Positions 7,904 through 17,311 of a stretch of DNA of 64,000 nt are shown one piece after another. The notes under the pieces are model-generated. The model had not been told where the DNA came from, searched no databases, and saw only the letters and a list, made by a program, of their open reading frames with translations. How positions within the stretch are numbered: position 1 is the first letter of the stretch; every line of letters begins with the position of its first letter. This DNA is from Rossellomorea orangium. GTDB taxonomy: Bacteria > Bacillota > Bacilli > Bacillales > Bacillaceae_B. The translations under genes and the position numbers were made by a program. Location of the stretch: positions 444,009-508,008 of the forward strand of contig NZ_JAHWGH010000018.1 in NCBI RefSeq assembly GCF_019334305.1. Reading direction: 5' to 3'.

Positions 7904-9727
7904 TCACATCGCTTCCAGCATCCTGAACTGTGACTTCACAAGTTCAAAATAATCTCCTTGCTGATCCATTAATTCATCGTGGTTTCCGGACTCTTTGATC
8001 TTTCCGTTTTCAAGGACAAAGATATTATCAGATTCCCGGATTGTGGACAGACGGTGAGCGATGATGATCGCGGTTCTTCCGTTCAATAATTTCTTCAGGG
8101 CATTTTGAATCTTGACTTCTGTTTCGGTGTCTATGGATGCGGTTGCTTCATCCAGAATGATGATGCGTGGATTCGCCAACAGGGCACGTGCAAAGGACAA
8201 TAATTGTCTTTCACCTACAGATAACACATTTCCCCTTTCCTCGACTTCGGTTTCATATCCATTGGACAGCTTTTCGATGAATTCATTGGCACCGATTGCT
8301 TCAGCTGCCTTTATGACCTCTTCATCGGATGCACCAGGGCGTCCGAAACGGATATTTTCCATGATCGTCCCGGAGAAGATGAATGTATCTTGCAGGACGA
8401 TGCTGATTTGACTTCGTAAACTTGAAACCGATGCATCCCGAAGGTTCACTCCATCAATTTTGACAATTCCGTTAGTCGGGTCATAAAACCTGCTGATCAG
8501 GTTCGCAATCGTCGTCTTTCCTGATCCTGTATGCCCAACTAGTGCAACGGTTTGGCCAGCTTTCATTTCAAGATTGATATTTCGAAGCGCTTTTCGTTTA
8601 TCATCATATGAGAATTCTACATTTTCAAATTGAATTCTCCCTTTGATGTCCGTCAGATTCAAGGCGTTAGCTTTCTCATTAACAATTGGCTGTTCATCCA
8701 GAAATTCGAATATGCGCTCTGATGAAGCCATCCCGATCAAGAGTTGATTGTAAACTTGACCTAGTCTGGAAATCGGCTCCCAGAACATCCCAAGATAGAA
8801 TGCGAATGAGACGAATTCACCAAGTTCCAGTGAACCATTTTGAATCAAATGGGCTCCGAACCAGATAAGTACTGCTGTCCCAATGGCGTTTGTCAATTCC
8901 ACGAGAGGTCTGAACATGGCATTCTTCTTTGTCGCTGTTCTCCAGCTATCGAAGTTTTCAGTATTGACTCCATCAAAAAACGCCATGTTTTCTTTTTCTT
9001 GAGTAAACGATTGAGTCACCCGGATTCCCTGGATGCTTTCATTAAGATGAGAATTCAGCTTCGACTGCTTAAGACGAACCATCTGCCAGGATCTGCGGAT
9101 GTTTTTTCTGAGGCTCGTCGAGATGAAAAACATGATCGGTAAGATCACCATGACTGCAAGTGTCAATTCAGGGCTTAATGTAAAGAGGATCACGATGATT
9201 CCGATGAGCAGAATGATGTCCATCAGAAGATTGATGACTCCATTTGTGAATAGCTCTTGAAGGGAGTTTATGTCATTCATGATCCGCACAAGGATCGAAC
9301 CTGCGGAACGCTGATCAAAGAAACGATGGGAAAGCCACTGAACATGGCTGAATAGATGTTTCCTCAGGTCATATATCACTCCCTGACCGAGTTGGTTCAT
9401 CCACTTGATCCTAAGGACGTTGGCCACATAATTCAGGACGTACAGCCCGGCAATGATCCCTACAAGTGTGAATAGGAGGTCCCCATCTTTCTGCCTGATT
9501 GCTTTATCGAGGGTATATACCCCGATCAGGATCGGGATGATCAACCGGACAGCCGTTGTAATCAGTACGGTAATAATGGACAACGGCAGCAGTTTCTTCG
9601 AATAAGGTTTTAAGTATGTCAATAACCGATAAAGCTGCTCCCAGTTAAACGGTTTGTCTATCACCTGGTCTGTGGAGTAGTGGAAGCGGCTCAGTATTCT
9701 TTTATTTTGCTTATTTTTATTACTCAA
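7904..9727 (-). CDS. yknV: ABC exporter half-transporter with the complete ATPase site (YknV-like)
   Basis: 607-residue membrane ABC half-transporter: six membrane helices (about 45-340), then a nucleotide-binding domain with Walker A GHTGSGKT (398-405), Walker B IIILDE with catalytic Glu527, and an altered signature LSVGERQ (502-508) instead of LSGGQ. The partner gene ends 10 bases upstream and carries the complementary defect, so they should form one asymmetric heterodimer like YknUV or BmrCD. Start is TTG 9727 behind AGGTGAGG. Next to cydAB one might think of CydDC, but sequence and length fit YknV better. The substrate is unknown. Confidence 0.8.
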   Translation of the reverse strand: MSNKNKQNKRILSRFHYSTDQVIDKPFNWEQLYRLLTYLKPYSKKLLPLSIITVLITTAVRLIIPILIGVYTLDKAIRQKDGDLLFTLVGIIAGLYVLNYVANVLRIKWMNQLGQGVIYDLRKHLFSHVQWLSHRFFDQRSAGSILVRIMNDINSLQELFTNGVINLLMDIILLIGIIVILFTLSPELTLAVMVILPIMFFISTSLRKNIRRSWQMVRLKQSKLNSHLNESIQGIRVTQSFTQEKENMAFFDGVNTENFDSWRTATKKNAMFRPLVELTNAIGTAVLIWFGAHLIQNGSLELGEFVSFAFYLGMFWEPISRLGQVYNQLLIGMASSERIFEFLDEQPIVNEKANALNLTDIKGRIQFENVEFSYDDKRKALRNINLEMKAGQTVALVGHTGSGKTTIANLISRFYDPTNGIVKIDGVNLRDASVSSLRSQISIVLQDTFIFSGTIMENIRFGRPGASDEEVIKAAEAIGANEFIEKLSNGYETEVEERGNVLSVGERQLLSFARALLANPRIIILDEATASIDTETEVKIQNALKKLLNGRTAIIIAHRLSTIRESDNIFVLENGKIKESGNHDELMDQQGDYFELVKSQFRMLEAM

Positions 9728-9737
9728 TGGTCCTCAC

Positions 9738-11492
9738 CTACCCTTCCTGAGTTTGTAGTATTTTTTTCTGGTCTTTATATTGAATGTCGTAGATTCGCTG
9801 GTATGGTCCATTATTTTTCAATAAGAACTCATGAACCCCTCTTTCTACCACTTTTCCGTTTTCTAGGACAAGGATTTCATCCGCATGCTTCAGAGAAGAA
9901 ATACGGTGCGCGATGATAAAGGTCGTTCGATCAGACATGACCTCTTTCAGCGCTTTTTGAATCCTGAATTCTGTTTCCATGTCTACGGCACTCGTAGCAT
10001 CATCCAGTATCAGGATCGACGGGTCGGTACAGATTGCACGTGCGATGGCGATCCGCTGTTTCTGACCTCCCGAAAGACCCAATCCTCTTTCTCCCAGCCT
10101 GGTATCATAGCCATCAGGTAATTCGGATATGAAATCATGGGCTTCTGCCCGTTTGGCCGCTTCGATGATCTCCTCCATGGATGCTTCAGGTCGACCGTAA
10201 GAGATATTGGCTCTGATAGTGGAAGAGAATAAAAATGATTCCTGCAGAACAAATCCGATATTTTGACGGAGTGACTTCAGTGAGTAATCTTTTACATCTC
10301 TTCCATCAATGAGGATCTCCCCTTCTTCCGGTTCATAGAAACGCGTAATCAGCTGAGTGATACTTGTCTTCCCTGACCCTGTGCCACCGATCAGCCCGAT
10401 GACCTTACCGGGTTCCACTTTAAATGAAATGTCCTCTAGGGCAGCTTCGTCATGCACAGTGTAATTAAGTGATACATGTTTGAACTCCACTTCGCCTTTC
10501 ATTCGATCGACATGAATGACATCATTATGATCTTTAATCTTTTCATCCACTTCGAGAATTTCCAGTAACCTTTCTCCTGATGCCTTTGATTGAGAGAATA
10601 GGTTGATCGTGAATCCAAGATTCATGATTGGCCAGATGATATACCAGACCAGGCTGTAAAACGCGACAAGCTCTCCTGGTTGAAGATTGCCATTCATCAC
10701 CAGATACCCTCCGTATGCAAGTAGTGTCACCACACTCACATTGCCCAAAAACTCCATCAAAGGAAAGTATTTCGCCCAGATATCCGAGGTGAACAGATAT
10801 TTATCTTTATAATCACCGTTGGATCGGTTGAATTTGCTGATTTGAAAATCTTCACGGGACAGTGATTTCACGGTATTGATACCTGAAATATTTTCCTGTA
10901 CATTCGTGTTCAGTTTACCGAATGACTTTCTTATTCCCCTGAAGGCAGGATGGACTGCCTTATCGAATTTGTATACAGCAATGGCAAGGAACGGCAAGGA
11001 AATCAATGTGACAAATGTCAAGGATGGAGAATAATAGTACATCACCCCGAAGCTGACCGTCACCAGCATGAAAAAGCGGAGCAATTCAGAGAAACCGAAG
11101 GATAAGAAAAAGCGAAAGGCTTCGACATCCGCAGTCAACCGTGACATCAAGTCACCTGTTTTGGCATTATCATAATAGCTGAATGGGAGATACTGAAGCT
11201 TCTCATACAATTCGTTCCTCAGACGATAGACAGATGTGATGCCGAATAGATCTCCATTGTATTGTTGGATAAAGGTAGCAATTCCTTTCACTACCATAAT
11301 GGCGATGAATCCGAATGCCAAATATGGGATCCACCCATATTCCCCCTGTAAAATGACATCATCGATTGTTATCTGCAGTATCATCGGATATACCACTGTG
11401 ATGCCCGTAACAAAAATCAAAAAGATCATTGAAATGATAAAATGCTTTTTATAAGGCCAATAAAAGGCTTTCAATTTTTTGAATGTATCCAT
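9738..11492 (-). CDS. yknU: ABC exporter half-transporter with degenerate catalytic glutamate (YknU-like)
   Basis: 584-residue half-transporter with six membrane helices (about 20-310) and an ATPase domain: Walker A GGTGSGKT (369-376), canonical LSGGQ (473-477), Walker B ILILDD with Asp498 in place of the catalytic Glu. Together with LSVGERQ in the partner this defines one degenerate and one consensus ATP site, the hallmark of heterodimeric exporters. ATG 11492 (MDTFKK) is preferred to 11510 because GGGGAGAGG lies inside the longer frame; the resulting length matches YknU (585). A leader with tiny ORFs and a terminator precedes it. Confidence 0.8.
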   Translation of the reverse strand: MDTFKKLKAFYWPYKKHFIISMIFLIFVTGITVVYPMILQITIDDVILQGEYGWIPYLAFGFIAIMVVKGIATFIQQYNGDLFGITSVYRLRNELYEKLQYLPFSYYDNAKTGDLMSRLTADVEAFRFFLSFGFSELLRFFMLVTVSFGVMYYYSPSLTFVTLISLPFLAIAVYKFDKAVHPAFRGIRKSFGKLNTNVQENISGINTVKSLSREDFQISKFNRSNGDYKDKYLFTSDIWAKYFPLMEFLGNVSVVTLLAYGGYLVMNGNLQPGELVAFYSLVWYIIWPIMNLGFTINLFSQSKASGERLLEILEVDEKIKDHNDVIHVDRMKGEVEFKHVSLNYTVHDEAALEDISFKVEPGKVIGLIGGTGSGKTSITQLITRFYEPEEGEILIDGRDVKDYSLKSLRQNIGFVLQESFLFSSTIRANISYGRPEASMEEIIEAAKRAEAHDFISELPDGYDTRLGERGLGLSGGQKQRIAIARAICTDPSILILDDATSAVDMETEFRIQKALKEVMSDRTTFIIAHRISSLKHADEILVLENGKVVERGVHEFLLKNNGPYQRIYDIQYKDQKKILQTQEG

Positions 11493-11630
11493 AATTCCTC
11501 TCCCCTCCATGTTCCATAAAAAAACAACGTACTACTAAATATATCGGGTTTCGAAATATTTATCCACCCTTTTTTTAGAATTTTTCACACTTTATGAATT
11601 ATCACTGTAGTCCCATTATTCATTTTTATC

Positions 11631-11708
11631 TTAAAGGTGCAGCCATCTAAAAAGATCAGCCTTATGACTGATCTCACTCTTCATCTTTTGTATCGTTTTT
11701 TTCTTCAA
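11631..11708 (-). CDS. Putative 25-residue leader peptide overlapping a terminator
   Basis: TTG 11708 follows AGGAAGGATAG and reads 25 codons to TAA 11631. The terminator hairpin at 11647-11674 lies inside its second half, so ribosomes translating it would disrupt the hairpin. The peptide starts MKKKTIQKMK and ends FRWLHL. This arrangement resembles the bmrB leader of B. subtilis bmrCD, where translation controls attenuation. Translation and function are inferred. Confidence 0.35.
   Translation of the reverse strand: MKKKTIQKMKSEISHKADLFRWLHL
11647..11674 (-). terminator. Terminator-like hairpin in the exporter leader
   Basis: AGATCAG (11668-11674 complement) and CTGATCT form a 7-bp stem with an 8-base loop followed by five Ts on the minus strand, about 155 bases before the yknU start. 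No larger gene ends before it, so it fits an attenuator. Confidence 0.5.
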
Positions 11709-11709
11709 G

Positions 11710-11793
11710 CTATCCTTCCTGTATTTCCAACATGAACGTTAAACCTTTTTCAATCAGGGAATAATTCAATATGCTTTTTGCTTTTTCAACCAC
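11710..11793 (-). CDS. Putative 27-residue leader ORF
   Basis: GTG 11793 sits right after AAAGGAGAG (spacing short) and reads 27 codons to TAG 11710, two bases before the next tiny ORF. The peptide looks protein-like (helical VVEKAKSILNYSLIEK). The frame continues upstream without ATG to a stop near 11840, overlapping the divergent mscS promoter. It may be an upstream leader ORF or a remnant of a lost gene. Confidence 0.28.
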   Translation of the reverse strand: MVEKAKSILNYSLIEKGLTFMLEIQEG

Positions 11794-11800
11794 CTCTCCT

Positions 11801-11831
11801 TTGACATACCCTATGTAGTTTTGTGTATACT
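11801..11831 (+). promoter_or_regulatory. Promoter of the mscS-type gene
   Basis: TTGACA (11801-11806) is followed by TGTATA (11824-11829, spacing 17) or TATACT (11826-11831, spacing 19). Transcription would begin about 30 bases before the TTG start. Confidence 0.55.
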
Positions 11832-11868
11832 AGAGTGGTCATTATTTAATAAGAAAGGATGTTTTGGT

Positions 11869-12735
11869 TTGGGATACATACTTGGTCTTAATGCATTAAG
11901 TGATCGACTGTCCAATTTCAATTGGGGCGGTCTATTAGTGACGATTGGAATAGGTGCACTGCAAATCTTAGCGATATGGATCACTTTTATCATTGTAAAA
12001 GGTGCAGCAAACAAAGTGATCGAAAGGATTTTTGATAAATATAGAAAGAGAAATGATGTGTCTGAAGGCCGTGCCCAGACGTTACAGGGGCTTTCTAAAA
12101 ATATTGTCGGCTATATTCTGATCTTTGTTTTCTTTGTTACAATCCTGCAAATATTTGGTATCCAGGTGACTGCGATCCTTGCCGGTGCCGGGATTGTCGG
12201 ACTTGCCGTAGGTTTTGGAGCACAAGGATTGGTCAGTGACGTGGTCACAGGTTTCTTCATTCTTCTTGAAAAGCAGGTTGATGTAGGTGATTATGTGACG
12301 ACCGGCAGCTTCTCAGGGATAGTGGAAGAGGTTGGTTTACGTACGACTCATATTCGTGGATTCGATGGGACCCTTCACTATGTGCCGAACAGAGAAATTA
12401 CAAGTGTCAGCAATCATTCTCGCGGAAACATGAGAGCACTTGTCGATATCGGGATATCATATGATGACGACATCGATAAAGCAATGATCGTGCTTCAACA
12501 GGTATGCGATACGATCGCACAGGAAGATGATAATATTGTCGATGGTCCCAATGTTCTGGGTGTTCAGACACTTGGTGCCTCCGATGTTGTTCTCCGTGTG
12601 TTATGTAAAACGAAGAACATGGAGCAATGGGGAGTGGAACGGAAGCTTCGTAAAGCGTTGAAAGAAGCACTCGACCAAAATGGGATCGAAATTCCTTACC
12701 CTCATCAGGTTTACATTGAAAAGAAAGAAAACTAA
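11869..12735 (+). CDS. Small-conductance mechanosensitive channel, MscS family
   Basis: Membrane channel that opens on membrane tension to release solutes on hypo-osmotic shock. 288 residues: three hydrophobic segments (about 20-40, 78-98, 105-125), the glycine/alanine-rich pore helix typical of MscS (AGAGIVGLAVGFGAQG), then the cytoplasmic beta and mixed domains. A longer frame begins at TTG 11821, but TTG 11869 has AAAGGA 9 bases upstream. B. subtilis YkuT is a likely counterpart. It is a single-gene unit divergent from the exporter leader. Confidence 0.88.
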   Translation: MGYILGLNALSDRLSNFNWGGLLVTIGIGALQILAIWITFIIVKGAANKVIERIFDKYRKRNDVSEGRAQTLQGLSKNIVGYILIFVFFVTILQIFGIQVTAILAGAGIVGLAVGFGAQGLVSDVVTGFFILLEKQVDVGDYVTTGSFSGIVEEVGLRTTHIRGFDGTLHYVPNREITSVSNHSRGNMRALVDIGISYDDDIDKAMIVLQQVCDTIAQEDDNIVDGPNVLGVQTLGASDVVLRVLCKTKNMEQWGVERKLRKALKEALDQNGIEIPYPHQVYIEKKEN

Positions 12736-12741
12736 ATGCTA

Positions 12742-12770
12742 AAAAAGAGAAGGCAGCGCCTTCTCTTTTT
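12742..12770. terminator. Bidirectional terminator between the mscS-type gene and the VWA operon
   Basis: AGAGAAGGC-AGC-GCCTTCTCT flanked by an A-run on the left and a T-run on the right, between convergent stop codons. Confidence 0.85.
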
Positions 12771-15558
12771 ATTTTCCCCTTCTCTTTTTAGCTTCCAGAA
12801 GACGCTCAAGACGTTCGTCATCATGTGATATTATAGGTTCTGACTTTTTCTTCTCCCTCTTCACTTTCTTTACAGGTTCATTTGTAACACTTGTCGCTTG
12901 TAGTGATGGACTGCTGTCCGTTTTCTGCCATCGAGGGTTTTGGTCGTGTTGGCGGTTTCTTGCCACTTTTTTGCCAAGCTGTTCGACATTTCCTTTTTCT
13001 TTTATCCTTGTATCTGAAGTCTTGGCGGATTTGACCCTCTTGTATAACGTCATCAAGGGACCAAGCCCGAATCTTCTTACGTATATCTCACTGAAAAACA
13101 ACAGAAATCCCGCAATGATCAGTGCGGACTGAATCGATTGTTCTTTGTATGCTCGGGTATGAAGATCCCTGAAAGCATCCTTCAGTGAAGAAGACTTCTT
13201 TCCGGCAGTCTTCTCTACGATTGTATCAAGCGCCCGGTGCCCTCCCCTGAAGCTGTACTCTTTGGAATAAGGGATTGAAAAACCTGTCTGGTAAGAGCTT
13301 TCGGAACTCTCTCCTTTATTTGATATATTCATATTGTAAAGACCGGGGGCTAATCGTTCTTCAAATAAGACTTCATAATCACCCGGTGCTTTTATTCTCG
13401 TTGTGGCAGGAATCGTTTTTCCATCTTCTGATAAAACATTCACCTCAAGGGGCGATACATTTCCTTCAGAGGATGATAGATTTAATTGGGTATTTCCTTT
13501 TCCTTCTTTCACATCAATGGTGAAGGGGTTCGAACTTATGTCTGGAAATGATCTGTCAACAAGATCATTTACGAACACCGGCCACCCTTTCCATCGTGCA
13601 AAATCCCCCGTCCATTTCCCACTCGTGTCGGAGGTAAAGGCAAATGACCTTCCAAGTCCGTATCTCCAAGTAGCCAAGACGGGATCCTCTTTCCCGCTCT
13701 CCATTTCCATTTGGGCTGTCCCTTTTAACGAGGTGGCGATATAAGCATTCATTTCCGGAACACCATCTTGAAACAAGGTAGACCATTCTGCCGATGCAAT
13801 CCGGGGATAGAACGGCTGATCTTCAATATAGGTTCTGGTCGTAATCACTGTCTCCCTGGTCAATATGCTGGGGATCACACTGGCATCCACGACATCATAG
13901 AACCTTCCCTTCCCCCACTGCGATAAGTCGTCCAGCAGTGCCCTGTCTGCCCCTTCACCGATGGCAACAGTGGATAAGGTTATCTGTTTATCATGTCCCT
14001 CTTCCACAAGATTCTGGTAGCTCCCTGTTGTGGCTGATTGTCCGTCTGTCAATAGAACGATATGCTTTCTCTTTAATGGGAGGTTTTCAAGACTCTCGTA
14101 TGCTTGCTGCAAGGAGGTGAAGATTTCGGTTCCACCTCCGGAAGATATGGAGCGAATCTGTTCTTCTACTTTTTTACGGTCAGTAAGAGGTTTCGTTTTA
14201 ACAATTTCCCATGGCCGGTCATCGAATGCAATGACTCCCAGGGTATCCTTGTCTCTTAGAAGAGAGACCGTTCTCGCGGCTGCTTCCTTGGCAAGGGCTA
14301 TCTTATGGCCGTTCATACTGCCTGATCGGTCCAGTACGATGACAAGTCCCAGGGACGGTAATTCCTTCTTACCTTTAACATCCATATCTACAGGAAGTAA
14401 TCGTTCAATCGGGGTTTTAAAATATCCACCTAGCGCAAAGCTGTCACTTCCCCCAAACATAATGAAACCTCTCCCGAACTCTTTCACGCTTTTTTCCATG
14501 AGAAGCATTTTTTCCTGGGGTATACTTGTTGCAGGTACGTTATCAAACAGTATACTTTGATATTGCAGGTAAGATGTCAGCTTGCCGGGCAATTGTTCCG
14601 GCTTGTATACATCGACGGTAACTCCTTTTGAATTCAGAATCGGGGTCAATGCACTTTCGTCGGATGAATTTTCCACCAGCATGACTTTGGCCGGACCTTC
14701 TGAGCGGGCCAGTTGGAACAGCGTATTGTTTTCGGGATTCTCATCCCCTTCTGAGAACACTTCTGCTTTATATACCAACAAGCCGCTACTTCCGACGGCA
14801 TGCTTGAAGGTAAACTCATTTTCGCCTTCCTGTACTTTGAGGTTTTTCTTGATGATGGTTTTATCATTCAATGAGACGCGCATCTCAACCTCTTTTTGAT
14901 TAGTGCTATACGTGTTGACCTTAATATTTGTTTCTTCTCCTTCATATTGAATGGGTGGTACAGAAACACTCTGTACCGCCACATCTTCTGACCTATCCGA
15001 TGAAACAGGGATCCAGTCTACCTCAATCTTTTTACCATTCAATATTGGAATGATGTCTTCACCTGATCCCAAAGTTTCCTTACCGTCCGTTAAGGCGACA
15101 ATTCTACCACCATCAGGAAGAAGATTCGATGAGTATTCGAGTCCTTCCTGAAGATTTGTATCACCCGCATTCACTTCCCCCCGGAACGAATCCATTTCTT
15201 GTTTCGAATCGGAAACTGTACGTTCTATTTCAGCATTTTCACCAAACGATACAACCCCATATCGATCTTGTTCTTTCATATCGTTGGAGGCTTGACTGAT
15301 CAACTCAAGGATCTGATCCTCTTTAGTTGAGACAGAAGCTGAACGATCGGCTAAAAAGATGACCGATTTTGCCTTATCAGGGAATACAAGGGAAGGATCG
15401 GCAAGGGCCAAGATCAACAGAAACATGGCACTCCCCCTTAAAACAAGAATGATTTTCCCATCTTTTCTCAAAGGCTGCCCTTTAGCATAAAGGAAGAGGA
15501 CGAATCCCAGGGGAATCAGGAACCATAACCAGAGCACTTCATTAAATTCGACTCCCAC
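12769..15558 (-). CDS. Membrane protein with two VWA domains, last gene of the MoxR-VWA-ABC operon
   Basis: 929 residues. Two hydrophobic helices near the N-terminus (about 8-25, 36-55) precede a first von Willebrand A domain with MIDAS start DRSAS (71-75) and a second VWA domain with DRSGS (410-414). The segment between (about 290-395) resembles the amidotransferase-like fold often found in such proteins. A further helix lies near residue 815, followed by a lysine-rich tail of about 100 residues, presumably cytoplasmic. GTG 15558, with GGGAGG upstream, overlaps the preceding gene by 17 bases. Role unknown; VWA proteins commonly partner MoxR ATPases. Confidence 0.85.
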   Translation of the reverse strand: MGVEFNEVLWLWFLIPLGFVLFLYAKGQPLRKDGKIILVLRGSAMFLLILALADPSLVFPDKAKSVIFLADRSASVSTKEDQILELISQASNDMKEQDRYGVVSFGENAEIERTVSDSKQEMDSFRGEVNAGDTNLQEGLEYSSNLLPDGGRIVALTDGKETLGSGEDIIPILNGKKIEVDWIPVSSDRSEDVAVQSVSVPPIQYEGEETNIKVNTYSTNQKEVEMRVSLNDKTIIKKNLKVQEGENEFTFKHAVGSSGLLVYKAEVFSEGDENPENNTLFQLARSEGPAKVMLVENSSDESALTPILNSKGVTVDVYKPEQLPGKLTSYLQYQSILFDNVPATSIPQEKMLLMEKSVKEFGRGFIMFGGSDSFALGGYFKTPIERLLPVDMDVKGKKELPSLGLVIVLDRSGSMNGHKIALAKEAAARTVSLLRDKDTLGVIAFDDRPWEIVKTKPLTDRKKVEEQIRSISSGGGTEIFTSLQQAYESLENLPLKRKHIVLLTDGQSATTGSYQNLVEEGHDKQITLSTVAIGEGADRALLDDLSQWGKGRFYDVVDASVIPSILTRETVITTRTYIEDQPFYPRIASAEWSTLFQDGVPEMNAYIATSLKGTAQMEMESGKEDPVLATWRYGLGRSFAFTSDTSGKWTGDFARWKGWPVFVNDLVDRSFPDISSNPFTIDVKEGKGNTQLNLSSSEGNVSPLEVNVLSEDGKTIPATTRIKAPGDYEVLFEERLAPGLYNMNISNKGESSESSYQTGFSIPYSKEYSFRGGHRALDTIVEKTAGKKSSSLKDAFRDLHTRAYKEQSIQSALIIAGFLLFFSEIYVRRFGLGPLMTLYKRVKSAKTSDTRIKEKGNVEQLGKKVARNRQHDQNPRWQKTDSSPSLQATSVTNEPVKKVKREKKKSEPIISHDDERLERLLEAKKRRGK

Positions 15559-17302
15559 GTCTATAAACCTCCCACTCTATAAATAACACCAAAACGGCTA
15601 ACATCAGAAGCAATGAAGAAAAGGTTTCAGGGATGGCATCCTCCTCTTTTCCCCCATTTCCTTCTGAAGGGTTCTGTGTAAAGGACTCACTTCCCAGACG
15701 TTTTTCCCTTTCGTCCAGTCTGACACTGAAGTATTTAATCGCTTCTCCTTGAACTGCCTTGTAAAGACCGGGGATCAAAGGAGCTTTAAATCGTTCATCC
15801 AGTTCCGATTCTTGTATAAACTCATCATCAGCTGTATAGATATCCCACTCGCCACCGGATAGAGAAATGGTCCTTTCTTCTCCAGGCTGGAAATATCCGA
15901 TGAATCCTTGATCCTCTGAAAGAAACTGATAAACATTGTGAAGGAAGAGCGGAAACCCGGCATGCAGGGGAAAATCTGTGTCATTCAAATGCATGTTCAG
16001 GACAACGAGTCTGGTGCCTTCCTCTTCTCCCTTCTGTAAGAGGGGTACGGAATCACTTTCTACCAATGTATCCAATCCTTTTCTATCAATGGAACTTGCC
16101 TTTTCAACAAAGACTTTTTCTAAATCCACATGCTTTAAAAGAGGATCTTCGCCCCTTACGTTGACTTCTGATGAAAGGCTATTCGACTTCTCAGAAGATT
16201 GTGGAATGATCATGGCAGGATTTTTAATCGATAATCTTTCCCACTGCTCGTTCGTTGTAACAATGATCCCGTCACCAAGCTTCACCCGGTCCTCTTCAAC
16301 GGTTTTCACATCCACTCCGAGTGATTGGAATCCCTTTAATAGAAAAGGGTTTAACTCCCCAACCACAGAAATCGGCGGTTTGGAAATAGCCTGAATACTT
16401 TCAAGAACATTATCCATTTTGAAATCATCCTTGAAGGCAATTTCCGCTTTGTAAACGGGACTTTCAGGCAATTCAGGCAGAGAGACAACCGCTTCTTTAC
16501 CTGCTTCAATTTCAATGTCCTTTGAGGCGATCATCTTTTCATCATCGAAAATGGTGATCTTCCCGATTTGTTTGTTCCTGCTCTGATTTTCAATGACAGC
16601 GACTCCCTGATAGAAAGTCCCCACTCTCTCCACCCCGAAGCTTGCGAGAGAAACATTCTTTGCTTCCGGCAGGAGGTTATGTACCTGAATAGGAGTCGTC
16701 ACCTTCTCCTTTGTAAAATCCCGCTTTGTTACCGAGTCAGAGTAGACATGGATAATGGATTTGGGTCCTTTTCCGAGCGCTTGTCCAAGGCTCAGCGCCT
16801 TCTTCATATCTTCATGATCATTCGTCAATGACATCTGTTGCAAATGGTCCACCGCCACTTGCTCGTTCTTCTCTCTTGAAGTAATGGTAGAGACTGAGCT
16901 ACCGACGCCGAGAATGGTGATATCCCCTTTGGTATCTTTGATCAAAGAGCGTATCTCTTCTTTGGCTAATTCAAGATGTGTCTGACCATTCACTGATGCA
17001 TTCATGGAAGCAGAGGTATCCAATAAGACGATAACATGACCTTTTTGGGCCATCTGCCCCTCTGTATATGGATTAACCAAAGCAAGCATCAATAAGAGGA
17101 GGATCAGTACCTGTAATAAAAGGAGAAGATTCTTCTGTAATCGATGGAACCAAGGTGATGCCTGCCATTCCTTCATCACCTCTTCCCATAATAGGTTGGA
17201 AGGTACGGTATGATCCCGATACTGCTTCCTGAAGAAGTACATTAATATGACTGCAGCTATAAAAAATGAAAAGAGAAAAAAGAGTGGATTTCCTATTCCC
17301 AT
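15542..17302 (-). CDS. BatA-like membrane protein with one VWA domain
   Basis: 586 residues. The N-terminus has the BatA arrangement: a membrane helix (7-23), a short basic loop with the conserved VPSNLLW segment, a second helix (57-77), then a VWA domain with DTSAS (95-99) as metal-ion-dependent adhesion site. A third helix lies at the C-terminus (about 560-578). The bulk should be extracytoplasmic. ATG 17302 has GAGGTGATG upstream; the gene starts 9 bases after the DUF58 gene. In Bat clusters such proteins work with MoxR and DUF58 proteins in envelope or stress processes; the substrate here is unknown. Confidence 0.85.
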   Translation of the reverse strand: MGIGNPLFFLFSFFIAAVILMYFFRKQYRDHTVPSNLLWEEVMKEWQASPWFHRLQKNLLLLLQVLILLLLMLALVNPYTEGQMAQKGHVIVLLDTSASMNASVNGQTHLELAKEEIRSLIKDTKGDITILGVGSSVSTITSREKNEQVAVDHLQQMSLTNDHEDMKKALSLGQALGKGPKSIIHVYSDSVTKRDFTKEKVTTPIQVHNLLPEAKNVSLASFGVERVGTFYQGVAVIENQSRNKQIGKITIFDDEKMIASKDIEIEAGKEAVVSLPELPESPVYKAEIAFKDDFKMDNVLESIQAISKPPISVVGELNPFLLKGFQSLGVDVKTVEEDRVKLGDGIIVTTNEQWERLSIKNPAMIIPQSSEKSNSLSSEVNVRGEDPLLKHVDLEKVFVEKASSIDRKGLDTLVESDSVPLLQKGEEEGTRLVVLNMHLNDTDFPLHAGFPLFLHNVYQFLSEDQGFIGYFQPGEERTISLSGGEWDIYTADDEFIQESELDERFKAPLIPGLYKAVQGEAIKYFSVRLDEREKRLGSESFTQNPSEGNGGKEEDAIPETFSSLLLMLAVLVLFIEWEVYRRGSRI

Positions 17303-17311
17303 ACCATCACC

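Noticed and set aside
7904..11492. The ABC pair next to cydAB could be CydDC.
   Set aside because: Its own terminator separates it from cydAB, and start, length and degenerate-site pattern fit YknUV/BmrCD-type exporters.
14030..14560. 176-codon plus-strand frame inside the VWA gene.
   Set aside because: Antisense shadow of a well-supported coding region; no ribosome binding site and no recognisable motif.
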